Assembly: GCA_963575745.1 (NCBI GenBank)
Contig: CAUYUJ010016470.1
Location: 220,186-254,781, forward strand
Source of the DNA: Prorocentrum cordatum
Lineage: Eukaryota > Sar > Dinophyceae > Prorocentrales > Prorocentraceae
Direction: 5' to 3'
DNA: 34,596 nt
The notes under the pieces are model-generated. The model was not told where the DNA came from. It was given only the letters and a program-made list of their open reading frames with translations, and ran no database searches. The position numbers and the translations under genes are program-made. Below are positions 9,455 through 18,602 of this stretch, one piece after another. Numbering within the stretch: position 1 is the stretch's first letter; every line of letters starts with the position of its first letter.

Positions 9455-11753
9455 CGTTTCCCATAATTCAAAAGGGCGAATTATGGGAAACGCAATCCTG
9501 GACGACTGCTCCCGGCACAAATTGCACGGGAAACGCGATTTTCCCGTAATTCGACTTCCGAATTATGGGAAACGCAATATTCTTCAAACAACAGCACTCA
9601 ATGATCCACCATCGCTTTTCCCATAATCTTTAATTATGGGAAACGCGACTGTGGCTCATTGGGTGTTGTTTTTTGAAGAAAAACGCGTTTCCCATAATTC
9701 GGAATTCCGAGAATTCGAATTCTGAACATTGGGAAACGCAATTTTCTTAAAACAGCCGCCCTCAATGAGCCACAATCGCGTTTCCCATACTTTTTCATCA
9801 TGGGAAACGCGATTGTGGCTCATTGGGTGTTGTTTTTTGAAGAAACTCGCGTTTCCCATACTTCGGAATTCCGAGAAGTCGACTTCCGAATTATGGGAGA
9901 CGCAATTGTCGTCAAAAACAGCACCCAATGAGCCACAATCGCGTTTCCCATAAGTTTTAATTCTGGCAAACGTGATTGTGGCTCAGTGGGTGTTGTTTTT
10001 TGAGGACAATCGATTTTCCCATAATTCGGAATTCCGAGAATTCGAATTCTGAATTACGGGAAACGCAATTTTCTTCAGAAGCCGCACTCAATGAGCCACA
10101 CTCACGTTTCCCATAATGTTTATTTCTGGGAAACGCGATTGTGGCTCATTGGGTGCAGATGTTTAAGGGCAATCGCGTTGCTCATAATTCGGAATTCCAA
10201 GAATTCGAATTCTCAATTATGGGAAGCGCAAGTTTTCTAAACACAATCGCACTCAATGAGCCTCAATCGCGTTCCCCATGTTTGTTTGATTATGGGAAGC
10301 GCGATTGTGGCTCATTTTTTTGTTTTTGAAAAACGCGCGTGTCCCATAATTCGGAATTCCGAGAATTCGAATTCTGAATCATGGGAAACGCAATTTCCCC
10401 CCAAACAGCAGCGCTCAGTGAGGCGCAAACGCGTTTCTCATACTTCCCAGTTAAGGGAAACGCGATTGCGGCTCATTGGGTGTTGTTTTTTGAGGACAAT
10501 CGCGTTCCCCATTATTCGGAATTCCGAGAGTTCGGCTTCCGAATTATGGGAGACGCAATGTTCCTCAAACAACCGCACTCAATGAGCCGCAATCGCGTTT
10601 CCCATCATTTTTTGATTATGGGAAGCGCGATTGTGGCTCACTGGGTGTTGTTTTTTGAAGAAAAGCGCGTGTTCCATACTTCGGAATTCCGAGGATTCGC
10701 ATTCTGAATTATGGGAAACGCAAGTTTTCTAAACAGAACCGCACGCAATGAGCCACAATCGCGTTCCCCATAATTTGTTATTATGAGGGACGCATTTGTG
10801 GCTCATTGGGTGTTGCTTTTTTGGGGGAAAATATCGCGTTTCCCATAATTCGGAATTCCGAGAATTCGAATTCTGAATTCTGGGAAACGCGATTGTCTTC
10901 AAACAACCGCACTCAATGAGCCGCAATCGCGTCTCCCGTAATTTTTATTTATGGGAAACGCGATTGTGGCTCATTGGGTGTTGTATTTTGAGGAAAATCG
11001 CGTTTCCCATAATTCGGATTTCCGGGAATTCGACTTCTGAATTATGGGAAACGCAAGTTTCTTCAACAGACCGCATTCAATGAGCCACGCTCGTGATTCC
11101 CATAAGTTTTTAATTAAGGGAAACGCGATTGTGGCTCATTGGGTGTTGTTTTCGAGGAACATCGCGTTTCCCATACTTCGGAATTCCGAGAATTCGAATT
11201 CTGAATTGTGGGGAACGCAGTAACAAAACCACACACTCAGTGAGCCGCACTTGCGTTTCCCATAACTAAACATGATGGGGATACGTTTGCGGCTCCCTCG
11301 GTGCTGTTTTTTGGTGAAAATCGTGTTTCCCATAATTCGGAATTCCGAGAATTCGAATTCTGAATCATGGGAAATGCATTTTTCTTCAAACAACCGTACT
11401 CAACGAGCCACACTCTCGTTTCCCATATTTTGTACGCGTGATAACGTCATTGTGGCTCCTTGTGTGCTTTTTTTGAAGAAAGTCGCGTTCCCCATAATTC
11501 GAAATTCTCAGATTTCGAATTCTGAAGTATGGGAAGCTTGATTGTCTTCAAACACCGCACTCAATGAGTCACAATAGCGTGTCTCATTCAAAAATATGGG
11601 CAACGCGATTGTGGCTCATTGGGTGCTGTTTTTTGAGGAGAATCGCGTTTCCCATAATTTGGACTTGAGAGGATTCGAATTCTGAATTATGGGAAGCGCA
11701 ATTTTCATCAATCAACCGCACTCGATGAGCCACAATCGCGTTTCCCATAAATA
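9455..11753 (+). repeat. palindromic satellite, block 1 (about 14 units, roughly 164 bp)
   Basis: GTGGCTCATTGGGTG recurs about every 160-168 bp (near 9650, 9814, 9976, 10141, 10300, 10467, 10632, 10798, 10964, 11130, 11290, 11450, 11607, 11775). Each unit has two dyads about 82 bp apart. One is a GAATTC-rich core (CGGAATTCCGAGAATTCG) between TTTCCCATAATT and AATTATGGGAAACGC arms. The other is a stem of CAATGAGCCACAATCGCG and its inverse around a short A/T loop. In this block the core reads CGGAATTCCG then GAATTCGAATTC, and the sides of the second dyad are CGCACTCAATGAG (left) and CTCATTGGGTG (right). Small open frames here are repeat-derived. Confidence 0.95.
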
Positions 11754-13165
11754 AATGTTATGGGAAACGCGATTGTGGCTCATTGAATGGGTTTGTTTGT
11801 GGAAAATTGCGCTTCCCATAATTTAGAATTCGAATTCTCGGAATGCCGGATTACGGGAAACACGATCTTCCCCAAACAACAATGTGGGAAACGCGATTGC
11901 GGCTCATCGTGTGCTTTTCCTTTCTATGTGTATAAACAATAGAATGAATAGACACACTGCCCACGTAATTCAGAATTCGAATTTTCTGAATGCCGAATTA
12001 TGGGAAACGCGATTGCCCCCCAAAAACAGCACCCAGTGAGCCACCATCGCGTTCCCCACCATGCTTAAGAAGTATGGGAAACGCGATTGTGGCTCATGGA
12101 GTGCGTGTATATACATATACACATTATTCATTCTTAAATTTGTCTATGCGTTCATTTATCCATTTTCTCATATATACATACATACACACATATATATAGG
12201 ACAATTGCGAACCCCATAATTCAGAATTCGAATTCTCGGGATTCCTCTTGCCTTCAAAAAACAACACCCAATGGGCCACAATCGCGCTTCCCATACTTCG
12301 AAGTTATGGCAAACGCGGGTGTGGCTTGAATACGTTTTTGTGAGGAAACTTGCGTTCCCCAGAATTCAGAATTCGAGTGCTCGGAATTCCGAATTATGGG
12401 AAACGCGATTTTCTTCAAAAAACAGCACCCAATGAGCCACAATCGCGTTTCCCATAATGAAACATTACGGGAAACGCGACTGTGGCTCATTGAGTGCGTT
12501 TTTTTGGGGGGGGTGGGGGGGAATTGCGTTTCCCATAATTCAGAGTTCGATTTCTCGGAATCCTGGTTTCTGGGAAACGCGATTGTCTTCAAAAAGCAGC
12601 ACCCAATGAGTCACAATCGCGTTTCCCATAATTCATGATTATGGGAAACGCGATTGTGGTTCATTGAGTACGTTTTTTGTTTGTTTGTTGGAAATTGCGT
12701 TTCCCATAATTCAGAGTTCGAATTTTCGGAATTCCACACTTTTGGAAACGCGATTTACTTTTTTAAAACGGCACCCAATCAGCCACAATCGCGTTTCCCA
12801 TAATATTTAATTATGGGAAACGCGACTGTGGCTCATTAAGTGCGGTTTCTTGAGGGGACACGCGATTGTGGCTCATGTTTTCCCAAACAAATATTCAGGA
12901 AACTTGTGTTTCCCATAACTCAGAATGCGAATTCTCGGAATTCCGAATTATGGGAAACGCGCTTTTCAAAACAAACAGCACCCAAGGAGCCACAATCGCG
13001 TTTCCCATACTATTTAATTATGGGAAACGCGATTGTGGCTCATTGAGTGTGGTTTTTTGAAGAACATGGTTTTCCCCATGACTCAGAATTCGAATTCTCG
13101 GAATTTCGAATTATGGCAAACGCGATTTGTTCAACAAACAGCAGTCAATTTCTAATAATGGGAAA
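11754..13165 (-). repeat. palindromic satellite, block 2, inverted (about 8 units)
   Basis: Same family as block 1 but reverse-complemented. Cores now read GAATTCGAATTC then TCGGAATTCCG (near 11826, 11975, 12228, 12372, 12548, 12720, 12930, 13097). The sides are CACCCAATGAGCC (left) and CTCATTGAGTGCG (right). Two independent asymmetric tags therefore switch together. Units are less regular, and AT-rich insertions (11915-11965 and 12105-12200, with TATATACATA-type repeats) break the period. The last arm, GGGAAACGCAATCC, ends at about 13165 just before the right CCT tract. Confidence 0.92.
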
Positions 13166-13183
13166 CGCAATCCCAGATGACTG

Positions 13184-13437
13184 CCCCTCCTCCCTCCTCC
13201 CTCCTCCTCCTCCTCCTCCTCCTCCTCCTCCTCTCCTCCTCCTCCTCCTCCTCCTCCTCCTCCTCCTCCTCCCCCTCCTCCCTCCTCCTCCTCCCCTCCT
13301 CCTCCTCCCCTCCTCCTCCTCCCCCTCCTCCCTCCTTCTCCCTCCTCCCTCACCCTCCTCCTCCTCCTCCTCCTCCTCCTCCTCCTCTTTCCTCCTCTTT
13401 CCAACTCCTCCTCCTTCTCCTCCTTCCCCGCCTCCTC
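13184..13437 (+). repeat. CCT polypyrimidine tract, right of the satellite
   Basis: About 250 bp of CCT/CCCTCC with rare purines. It mirrors the tract at 9217-9436, and both lie on the same strand. A GGGAAACGCAATCC arm followed by a GAYGACTGC word occurs at both ends of the satellite (9486 and 13151). Confidence 0.93.
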
Positions 13438-13440
13438 CTC

Positions 13441-13505
13441 CTGGCCACGAGCGCCGGGCCCCCGGGCTCCCCAGGCGCGTCCCCGAGCTGCCGGGCGGCT
13501 CTCCG
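13441..13505 (+). repeat. second copy of the block seen at 9165-9215
   Basis: Shares GGGCTCCC followed by GCGTCCCCGAGCTGC and GGGCGGCTCT. At 9.2 kb the block precedes a CCT tract, whereas here it follows one. Confidence 0.75.
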
Positions 13506-13827
13506 CGTGACCCGGCGGGCCTCGCGGCCGCGCGGGGGGGGGCGCCGCGCTCGCCCCTGGCATCGCTCGGACGTGTGTATTTTTTTCTCGGCGAGGACCC
13601 TTGAAGACCATCCTGGACCATCGAGCAAAAAAGAAGAAGCCACGCGCGAGACCGAAAAAATGCACGGGAAGTGGGCGTCCGAGCGACGGCAAGCCTCTCC
13701 GAGAGGGGCGCGGGACGGGCCCGCCAGGCCGCCGCGCGCCCAGGCACCAGACCTCCGACGGTGCGGCTCTTGTCCGCCCGGGCGCACTGGTTTCCTCGGC
13801 CTCGGCCTCGCGGGGGCGCGTCGTGGT
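13506..13827. other. GC-rich segment without a supported gene
   Basis: All plus frames are open and Arg/Pro-rich. An upstream exon of the 13993-15203 gene could lie here, but no frame stands out. Confidence 0.4.
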
Positions 13828-13987
13828 GGATGGGCCTGCTTTCCACCACCACCACCATAAGTTAGTTGGAGGGGAGGGGGTCCTCCTCCTCCTTCTCCTC
13901 CTCCTCCTCCTCCTCCTCCTCCTCCTCTTCGTCCTCCTCCTCGTCCCCCACCTCCTTCCCCCTCCAACTTCTGGTGGTGGTGGTGGC
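13828..13987 (+). mobile_element. TIR element with CCT core (introner-like), copy 1
   Basis: The left end (GGATGGGCCTGCTTTCCACC, then CCACCACCATAAGTT and GTTGGAGGGG) and right end (CCCCTCCAACTT, then CTGGTGGTGGTGGTGGC) are inverted copies. They enclose about 75 bp of CCT. The element ends 4-5 bp before a usable 3' splice site (CATCAG, AG at 13991-13992), and its left end contains a possible GT donor (G|GTGGATGGGCC). It therefore contains everything an intron needs: donor, pyrimidine tract and acceptor. The related element at 20837-21111 shows that this is a family. Confidence 0.65.
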
Positions 13988-13992
13988 ATCAG

Positions 13993-15203
13993 TGGTGCCC
14001 CGGGGCCAGCAGAAGTGGAGCTGGGACGAGAAGTTGTTCCCCGAGAAGGGGTCGGGACCTCTGGGGCCGCGGGCCGAAGAGATCAGATCGGCGGATGTCA
14101 GGGTACATCGTCGGAGCTTGAGCGGGTGCGGGTCAGCCCTCACATCCGGGGCCAAAGCGTATCGCGACGTCTGTTGTTGCAGTTTTTTGGGCTTCTGGAG
14201 CCCGTTTTCCGGACCAGGGACCGTCAACCAGTGACTCAGGAAGGAAAGCCATCCAGTGTTACCTGCGCGTCGCTCCTTAACATGTGTGCACGCGATTGCG
14301 GTGGTTTGAGCACGCTCTGCTTTAATTTCTGCGGACCCACCTTGTGCAACCGGCGGTGTCGTCCGCATTTCAGCTACCTGTTCCTCTTAGTCTTGTCCGC
14401 TTCTCGTTCCTCGGTCCGTTTTGTTCCTCTCCTTTTGCACCTCGTGCGCGTCGGCGCTGCTGGCTCGACGTTCGGCCGTTTTTGTGCTTTCCACCACACT
14501 GCCTGTTTTCTGTCCTGCCTTGTCCCTCGATCGCACCCTCGGGCTTGCCATCGGCTTTCTTTCCTCCGCCCCTCTCCCTCCCCGACGAGGCATTCCGCAG
14601 CTCAGCGGTCGGCTGTGTCCCACTGACTCTCGCTGGGACTTGGATGGCTGGCAGTGTCACTGCTCGACTTTTCATCGCTGGTTGCAATCCGCTGGCGCGT
14701 TGGAGGGAAGTGCGCGCGCGTGTGTGTGTGTGTGTGTGTGACTGTTTGTGTGTGTGTGTGTTTTTGTCGCACGGTGGTGTATGAGTCACCAAGCGCTTCA
14801 ATCTATCCTGCTGATGTCTACGACACGGTGGCGGATCTGCTGCGGGTTGCGTGTTTTTGCTGTGCTCTTCTGTAAGGTTTCAAACCAGTATCCTCTGTTT
14901 TGTCTCCACCTCGGCCTCATCAGGAACGGTCATACGTTCGGGCCAATCGCAGGAACTGTGTGCGATCACCTGTGCCAGCTGTCCCTGCCTCTTCGCCTGC
15001 TCGATTCTGTCCGGTGTGCATTTCTTTCTCGCTTTTTCTTGCCTCCTCGTGCTCGCGCTTTTCCGCCCTCGGCCCTGTGAAGACTGGTTCGCGCTGCCGA
15101 GGAAGCTTTCACCCAGGACGACCGGTACGAGAAGCTCGGAGACAGCCCCGAGAGCCTGCAGGATCTCTCGATGCTCCGATATTCATGTGCACGTGCAGGA
15201 TAG
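13993..15203 (+). CDS. 3' part of a multi-exon gene, three phase-consistent exons
   Basis: I do not recognise the product. Exon a (13993-14096) follows CATCAG and reads VPRGQQKWSWDEKLFPEKG, then GSGPLGPRAEEIRSAD, to a GT donor at 14097. Exon b (14786-14845) lies between an AG and a GT and reads SPSASIYPADVYDTVADLLR. Exon c (15102-15203) follows CTGCCGAG, reads EAFTQDDRYEKLGDSPESL then QDLSMLRYSCARAG, and stops at TAG 15201-15203. Introns of 689 and 256 bp are T-rich, and all joins are phase 0, giving one frame with a hydrophilic, helix-prone C-terminus. Upstream exons are not identified. If the gene reaches the 7645 exon, the whole satellite would be intronic, but nothing seen proves that. 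Confidence 0.5.
14712..14762 (+). repeat. TG dinucleotide repeat
   Basis: GCGCGCGC then TG runs, interrupted by ACTGTT. It lies in the first predicted intron of the 13993-15203 gene, upstream of exon b. Confidence 0.9.
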
Positions 15204-15555
15204 TTGCTTGTACTCATTGGTAGGCGCAGACTGTGTTACATGAGTGTATGGGTCGCGGAATGAAGTGCAGCGAACTCGTGGGGGAGCCCAGTGGAGATGT
15301 ATAGAGCCAGTGCTGAGCTGCATCCTGCCAGCCTTATGAGCATGATGAGGTAAGGAGCTTCGTAAAGCTTTCCATTTTTTGAATGAAACTAATGGGGCTC
15401 ATGAAAATGGCTGGCCGATTGAATTCATTCCCGTACTTCGTGACTTAATTATATATGTTAGCCAGCGTAGACCCCAATCAGTGATTTCGTGCCCCCCAAA
15501 TATACGCGGTGCAATCAAGCTGATGCAACCAATCATGTGGTTATTCTCTCTGGCG
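15204..15555. other. probable 3' flank, no gene seen
   Basis: More balanced base composition after the stop at 15203. No repeat, domain or RNA gene is recognised. Confidence 0.5.
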
Positions 15556-15770
15556 CGAAGCAATGCGAATCAATGCGACACAATGCGAAGCAAGGCGACG
15601 CAATGCAAGGCAATGTAATGCAATGCGAAGCAGTACAAAGCAGCGCAGGCCACTGCGACGCAATGCAAGTCAATGCGATGCGAGGCGCAAAGCGCTGCAA
15701 ACCAATGCAAAGCAGCGATGCAAAGTGATGCAAAGCGATGCACAGCAATGCAAAGCAATGGAAAGTTTGC
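15556..15770 (+). repeat. degenerate CAATGCRAAG short tandem repeat
   Basis: About 20 imperfect copies of a 10-bp CAATGCGAAG/CAATGCAAAG word over roughly 210 bp. Frames are Gln/Cys/Ala/Met repeats, not genes. Confidence 0.88.
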
Positions 15771-15815
15771 GATGCGAGCGGGGTGTGTGCGACGGGTCGG
15801 GGGGGTGCCGCGGGG

Positions 15816-15944
15816 CGGCGGCGACGGCCGGGAACGGGGCCGCCGGGCCAACAGACGGGCCTCGTGTTGGGAAGGGCAGGGCAGCGACGGACGCGAGCGG
15901 GGCCGCGGGGCCGGCAGACGGGCCCAGTTCCGTAGCAGGGGAGC
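15816..15944 (+). repeat. 64-bp tandem duplication
   Basis: Units 15816-15880 and 15881-15944 share GCRGCGACGG, GCGGGGCCGC-like and CAGACGGGCC at matching positions. Confidence 0.75.
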
Positions 15945-16136
15945 AAGGAACACCTGAGCGCAGAGAGAGTTATCGGGTACTCTACCGTAGCACCCCGCAG
16001 TTGCGGTCAAGAGTGAGGGGGCGGCGAGGACGTCGGCAGTCGGCGAGGCTCTGAAGGAAGCCAGCCGCGGGCGCCGAACTTGTACACATTATGCAGTGAG
16101 CCCGCCGCAGGCGATGATTTTTTCGTTAAAACAATG

Positions 16137-16292
16137 TGGGTGGGTCGCGGGTGGGTCGCGGATTGGGTCGCGGGTGGGTCGCCATTGGGTCGTGGCCGGG
16201 TCACGGGGTGGATCGCGGTTGGCCTGCGGGTGTGTCGCGGGGTGGGTCGCGGGTGTGTCGCGGGGGGCTCGCGGGCCGGGTCGCGGGGGGGA
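16137..16292 (+). repeat. GC-rich minisatellite, GGGTCGCGGGT type
   Basis: About a dozen copies of an 11-14 bp unit (GGGTCGCGGGTG, GTGTCGCGGG and similar). Frames are Gly/Val/Ser/Arg repeats. Confidence 0.87.
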
Positions 16293-16296
16293 GACG

Positions 16297-16425
16297 ACGA
16301 CAGCAACAACAACAGCAGCAGCAGCAACGGCAACATCCACAACCACCACCACCACCACAAGAACAACCACAATACCAGCAACACCAACAACAGCAACCAC
16401 AACAACGACAATCCGCACTGCAGAA
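16297..16425 (+). repeat. CAA/CAG/CAC trinucleotide repeat
   Basis: CAR and CAC triplets in one register. Frames read Gln- and His/Asn-rich. It lies about 110 bp upstream of the ATG at 16539, and the Gln frame stays open into it, but ATG 16539 is in a different frame. Confidence 0.85.
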
Positions 16426-16538
16426 CCTCACTTCAGCCATGCGCCCAGGGACAGTGAATGACCGTTCGGCCCCCTGCTCTGCCCCCTGTTCTGATATAGG
16501 TGTACACACACATCGATCTTTCTCTATCCCGGGGGACG

Positions 16539-17285
16539 ATGGCCAGGGGCTCTGGCCCAGGGACCTCTGCCCGCCTGCGGGGGGCCACCGCCCTCCGGTC
16601 GGCTCGGGACAGCTCGGCGAGAGACTCCGGGCGGCACGCGAGGCTCCAGACCCGCGCGCTGCTCGGCCCAAGAGCACCCGAAAGCGAACGGGGCCGGCGC
16701 CCGACGGCCCACGACGCTCCGCAGCTTCTTGCCCCGTGGAAGTCGGCCATCGTGGCGCAGTGTGCCCAGCAAGCACCGTTGGCCACGGGCGCGGCGGACG
16801 TCAAACGCCGGCGCCTGGAATCGGGCCTCGACTTCGAGGAGAGGCTGCGAGCAATCAGCGGCTCCATCGAGCAGTTGCAGCGCGAGAAGCAAAAGAGCGA
16901 CCAGGATGCCGCGCAGCTGCGCGAGCCCATCGCCAACCGAGCCGCTGACCCAGACAGGCAGATGCGGCTGGCCTTGCAGCAGGAAGTCGAGGCGATCCGC
17001 AGGGCTAGCGAGACAGGGTTCGCACAGCATGTGCGCAACCTGGCTGCGCAGCCACGCGTCTGGCACAGGTCCCGTTCCAGCGTAGACAGACTAGCGCCTG
17101 AACGTTGGCGCGCGGTGTGCGGCTGGCACTGCGCATTCGAAGACCAGGCGTCTCGTGCTAGCCAGGCCCAGCCCGAAGGTGCCAGGCGTTGTAGGAAGGA
17201 TTGGCGCGAGATCGGGGTCGTCGAGAAGGGGTCCTCCGACTCGACCACCTGCGGAGTTGGCGACTCGCCCTGTGTTGGAATATGA
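16539..17285 (+). CDS. uncharacterised coiled-coil protein, 248 aa
   Basis: This ATG is the first in a frame that stops at TGA 17283-17285. Residues 1-60 are basic and Ser/Arg-rich. A basic cluster VKRRRLESG (88-96) could be a nuclear signal. Residues 99-170 are strongly helical with heptad-like Leu/Ile (FEERLRAISGSIEQLQREKQ onward), so a coiled coil is likely. A short Trp/Cys segment follows (RWRAVCGWHCAF at 189-200, then C218), which could be a small metal-binding or structural motif. The C-terminus is Ser/Thr/Gly-rich. I do not recognise the family. Position among dispersed repeats and compact intronless form would fit an ORF belonging to a decayed mobile element, but no reverse transcriptase or transposase is nearby. 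Codon use and the helical core support real coding ancestry. Confidence 0.6.
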   Translation: MARGSGPGTSARLRGATALRSARDSSARDSGRHARLQTRALLGPRAPESERGRRPTAHDAPQLLAPWKSAIVAQCAQQAPLATGAADVKRRRLESGLDFEERLRAISGSIEQLQREKQKSDQDAAQLREPIANRAADPDRQMRLALQQEVEAIRRASETGFAQHVRNLAAQPRVWHRSRSSVDRLAPERWRAVCGWHCAFEDQASRASQAQPEGARRCRKDWREIGVVEKGSSDSTTCGVGDSPCVGI

Positions 17286-17332
17286 GGGCGGCGCATCGGT
17301 TGGGTCGCAGGGCTAGACGGGGGGGAATGTCA

Positions 17333-17478
17333 GGGCGGGATCAAGCGAACCGCCAGGCAAGCATTCCCCGACCCGCGCGATGCAGCCAGAGTTGAAAAAC
17401 AATAGCGCTTTACCTCCATGCTTCCACTCGCCTCGCCGTCACTGGCAGGGCGGGCGGGTTGCTTGGGGGCGTTGGGAA
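17333..17478 (+). repeat. 146-bp direct repeat, copy 1
   Basis: About 94 percent identical by eye to 18039-18184 at an offset of 706. The shared core includes GCAGCCAGAGTTGAAAAACA and CTCGCCTCGCCGTCACTG. The minus frame of both copies reads SMEVKRYCFSTLAASRGS, which need not be coding. Confidence 0.9.
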
Positions 17479-17609
17479 GTTCTGGGGTAAAACAGAGCGA
17501 AGCGGCGCGATGGTCGCAATTTCCTTGCCGAGCCATCTTGAGGTCCCAGGGGTCCTTAGTTTTCCTGCTACCCATATTGTTGCTGACTTCTCCGCAATCG
17601 TCAACATGC

Positions 17610-18002
17610 TTATACCCCCAGTCGAATTACGTTACGCCTTGAGGACACTAGGTTGGGTCTAGCCGCACAGACGAAGATGGGTATATTTTCACACCGCTGC
17701 ACGTTGCTGGGTTGCCATGATCGTCCCTCGTGCTGTGTTTTCACCACGAGCGTGATCGTCCCCCCTGGCTGTGGCCTCGCCGAGAGCTCCTCGATGATGT
17801 GTAATATTTCTATTTCGTATCTTCCGAACCCGGGGCAGATGCCCTTCCCGAGGCGTGCAAATGTGTCCGCCAAGTAGTGCCGCACCGCCGAGCGAGACCC
17901 CGACCGCGGCCAGTCTGGCTCGAAGGCGGTTTGCCTTGCAGGCGAAAGCTGTCGGGCATCGCGAGCACATCTAGCTTCTTTCGCCCTCCCGCCCTGGGCC
18001 CA
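17610..18002 (-). CDS. exon-like frame of unknown function between direct repeats
   Basis: On the minus strand, CACACTTTTACAG (AG at 18004-18003) is a good 3' splice site. The frame from TGG 18002 stays open for about 130 codons to TAA 17610-17612. The N-terminal part is basic (QGGRAKEARCARDARQLSPA). Then comes RHYLADTFARLGKGICPGFG, followed by RYEIEILHIIEELSARPQPG and GTITLVVKTQHEGRSW. The alternating hydrophobic strand-like end and balanced codons look coding. No ATG is near, so it would be an internal or last exon, and it may splice out before the TAA (GC or GT donor candidates lie near 17640). I do not recognise the fold. It lies wholly between the two 146-bp direct repeats. Confidence 0.4.
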   Translation of the reverse strand, partial: WAQGGRAKEARCARDARQLSPARQTAFEPDWPRSGSRSAVRHYLADTFARLGKGICPGFGRYEIEILHIIEELSARPQPGGTITLVVKTQHEGRSWQPSNVQRCENIPIFVCAARPNLVSSRRNVIRLGV

Positions 18003-18038
18003 CTGTAAAAGTGTGGGCTACGCAGGGGGGGAAGGCTA

Positions 18039-18184
18039 GGGAGGGATCAAACGAACCGCCAGGCAAGCATTACCCGACCCGCGCGATGCAGCCAGAGTTG
18101 AAAAACAATAGCGCTTTACCTCCATGCTTCCACTCGCCTCGCCGTCACTGACAGGGCGGGCGGGTTGTTTGGAAGCGTTGGGGC
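18039..18184 (+). repeat. 146-bp direct repeat, copy 2
   Basis: Partner of 17333-17478. About 560 bp of single-copy DNA lies between the copies. Confidence 0.9.
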
Positions 18185-18190
18185 ATTGTG

Positions 18191-18479
18191 TCAGGCGAAA
18201 CGCACCAGACCACCTCGCTCGCGGCATCTCGGAGCCCAGAATTGTGAGGATGCATCAAGCGAAACGGGCTGGACCACCTCTCGCGCAACATCTCGGCACC
18301 CAGAAATGCGAGAATGTCTCAGGAGAAACGCGCTGGACCACTTCTCGCGCGGCATCTCGGGGCTCCGATTTTCGAGGATGTCTAAGGCGAGATGCCCTAT
18401 CCCGGTCAAGTCAGAAACGAAATTTGTGAGGATGTTTCAAACGAAACGGCCAAGGCCGCAACATTTGTTTGAGGATGTC
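18191..18479 (+). repeat. five tandem units, 64 bp decaying to 43 bp
   Basis: Units start TCARGCGAAACG: 18191-18254, 18255-18318, 18319-18382 (64 bp each), 18383-18436 (54 bp) and 18437-18479 (43 bp). Each ends GTGAGGATG(T)- or GCGAGAATGTC-like. The inner block CTGGACCAC(C/T)TCTCGCGC is lost from the last two. 64 is not a multiple of 3, so the open frames are not meaningful. Confidence 0.9.
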
Positions 18480-18602
18480 TTTGCTTCAGCTTCCCTCTGC
18501 CAGGAGTAGCTTCTACCATAATCGCACCACGTTCAGTAATCTATTTGAGGAACTATGCCCGCGCACTTGTTTATCATATAGAACCCCCTACAAACAGAAG
18601 GA

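Noticed and set aside
9455-13165. Satellite as a CRISPR array
   Set aside because: Repeats and spacers are not distinct. The 164-bp unit is continuous and palindromic, and there are no cas genes.
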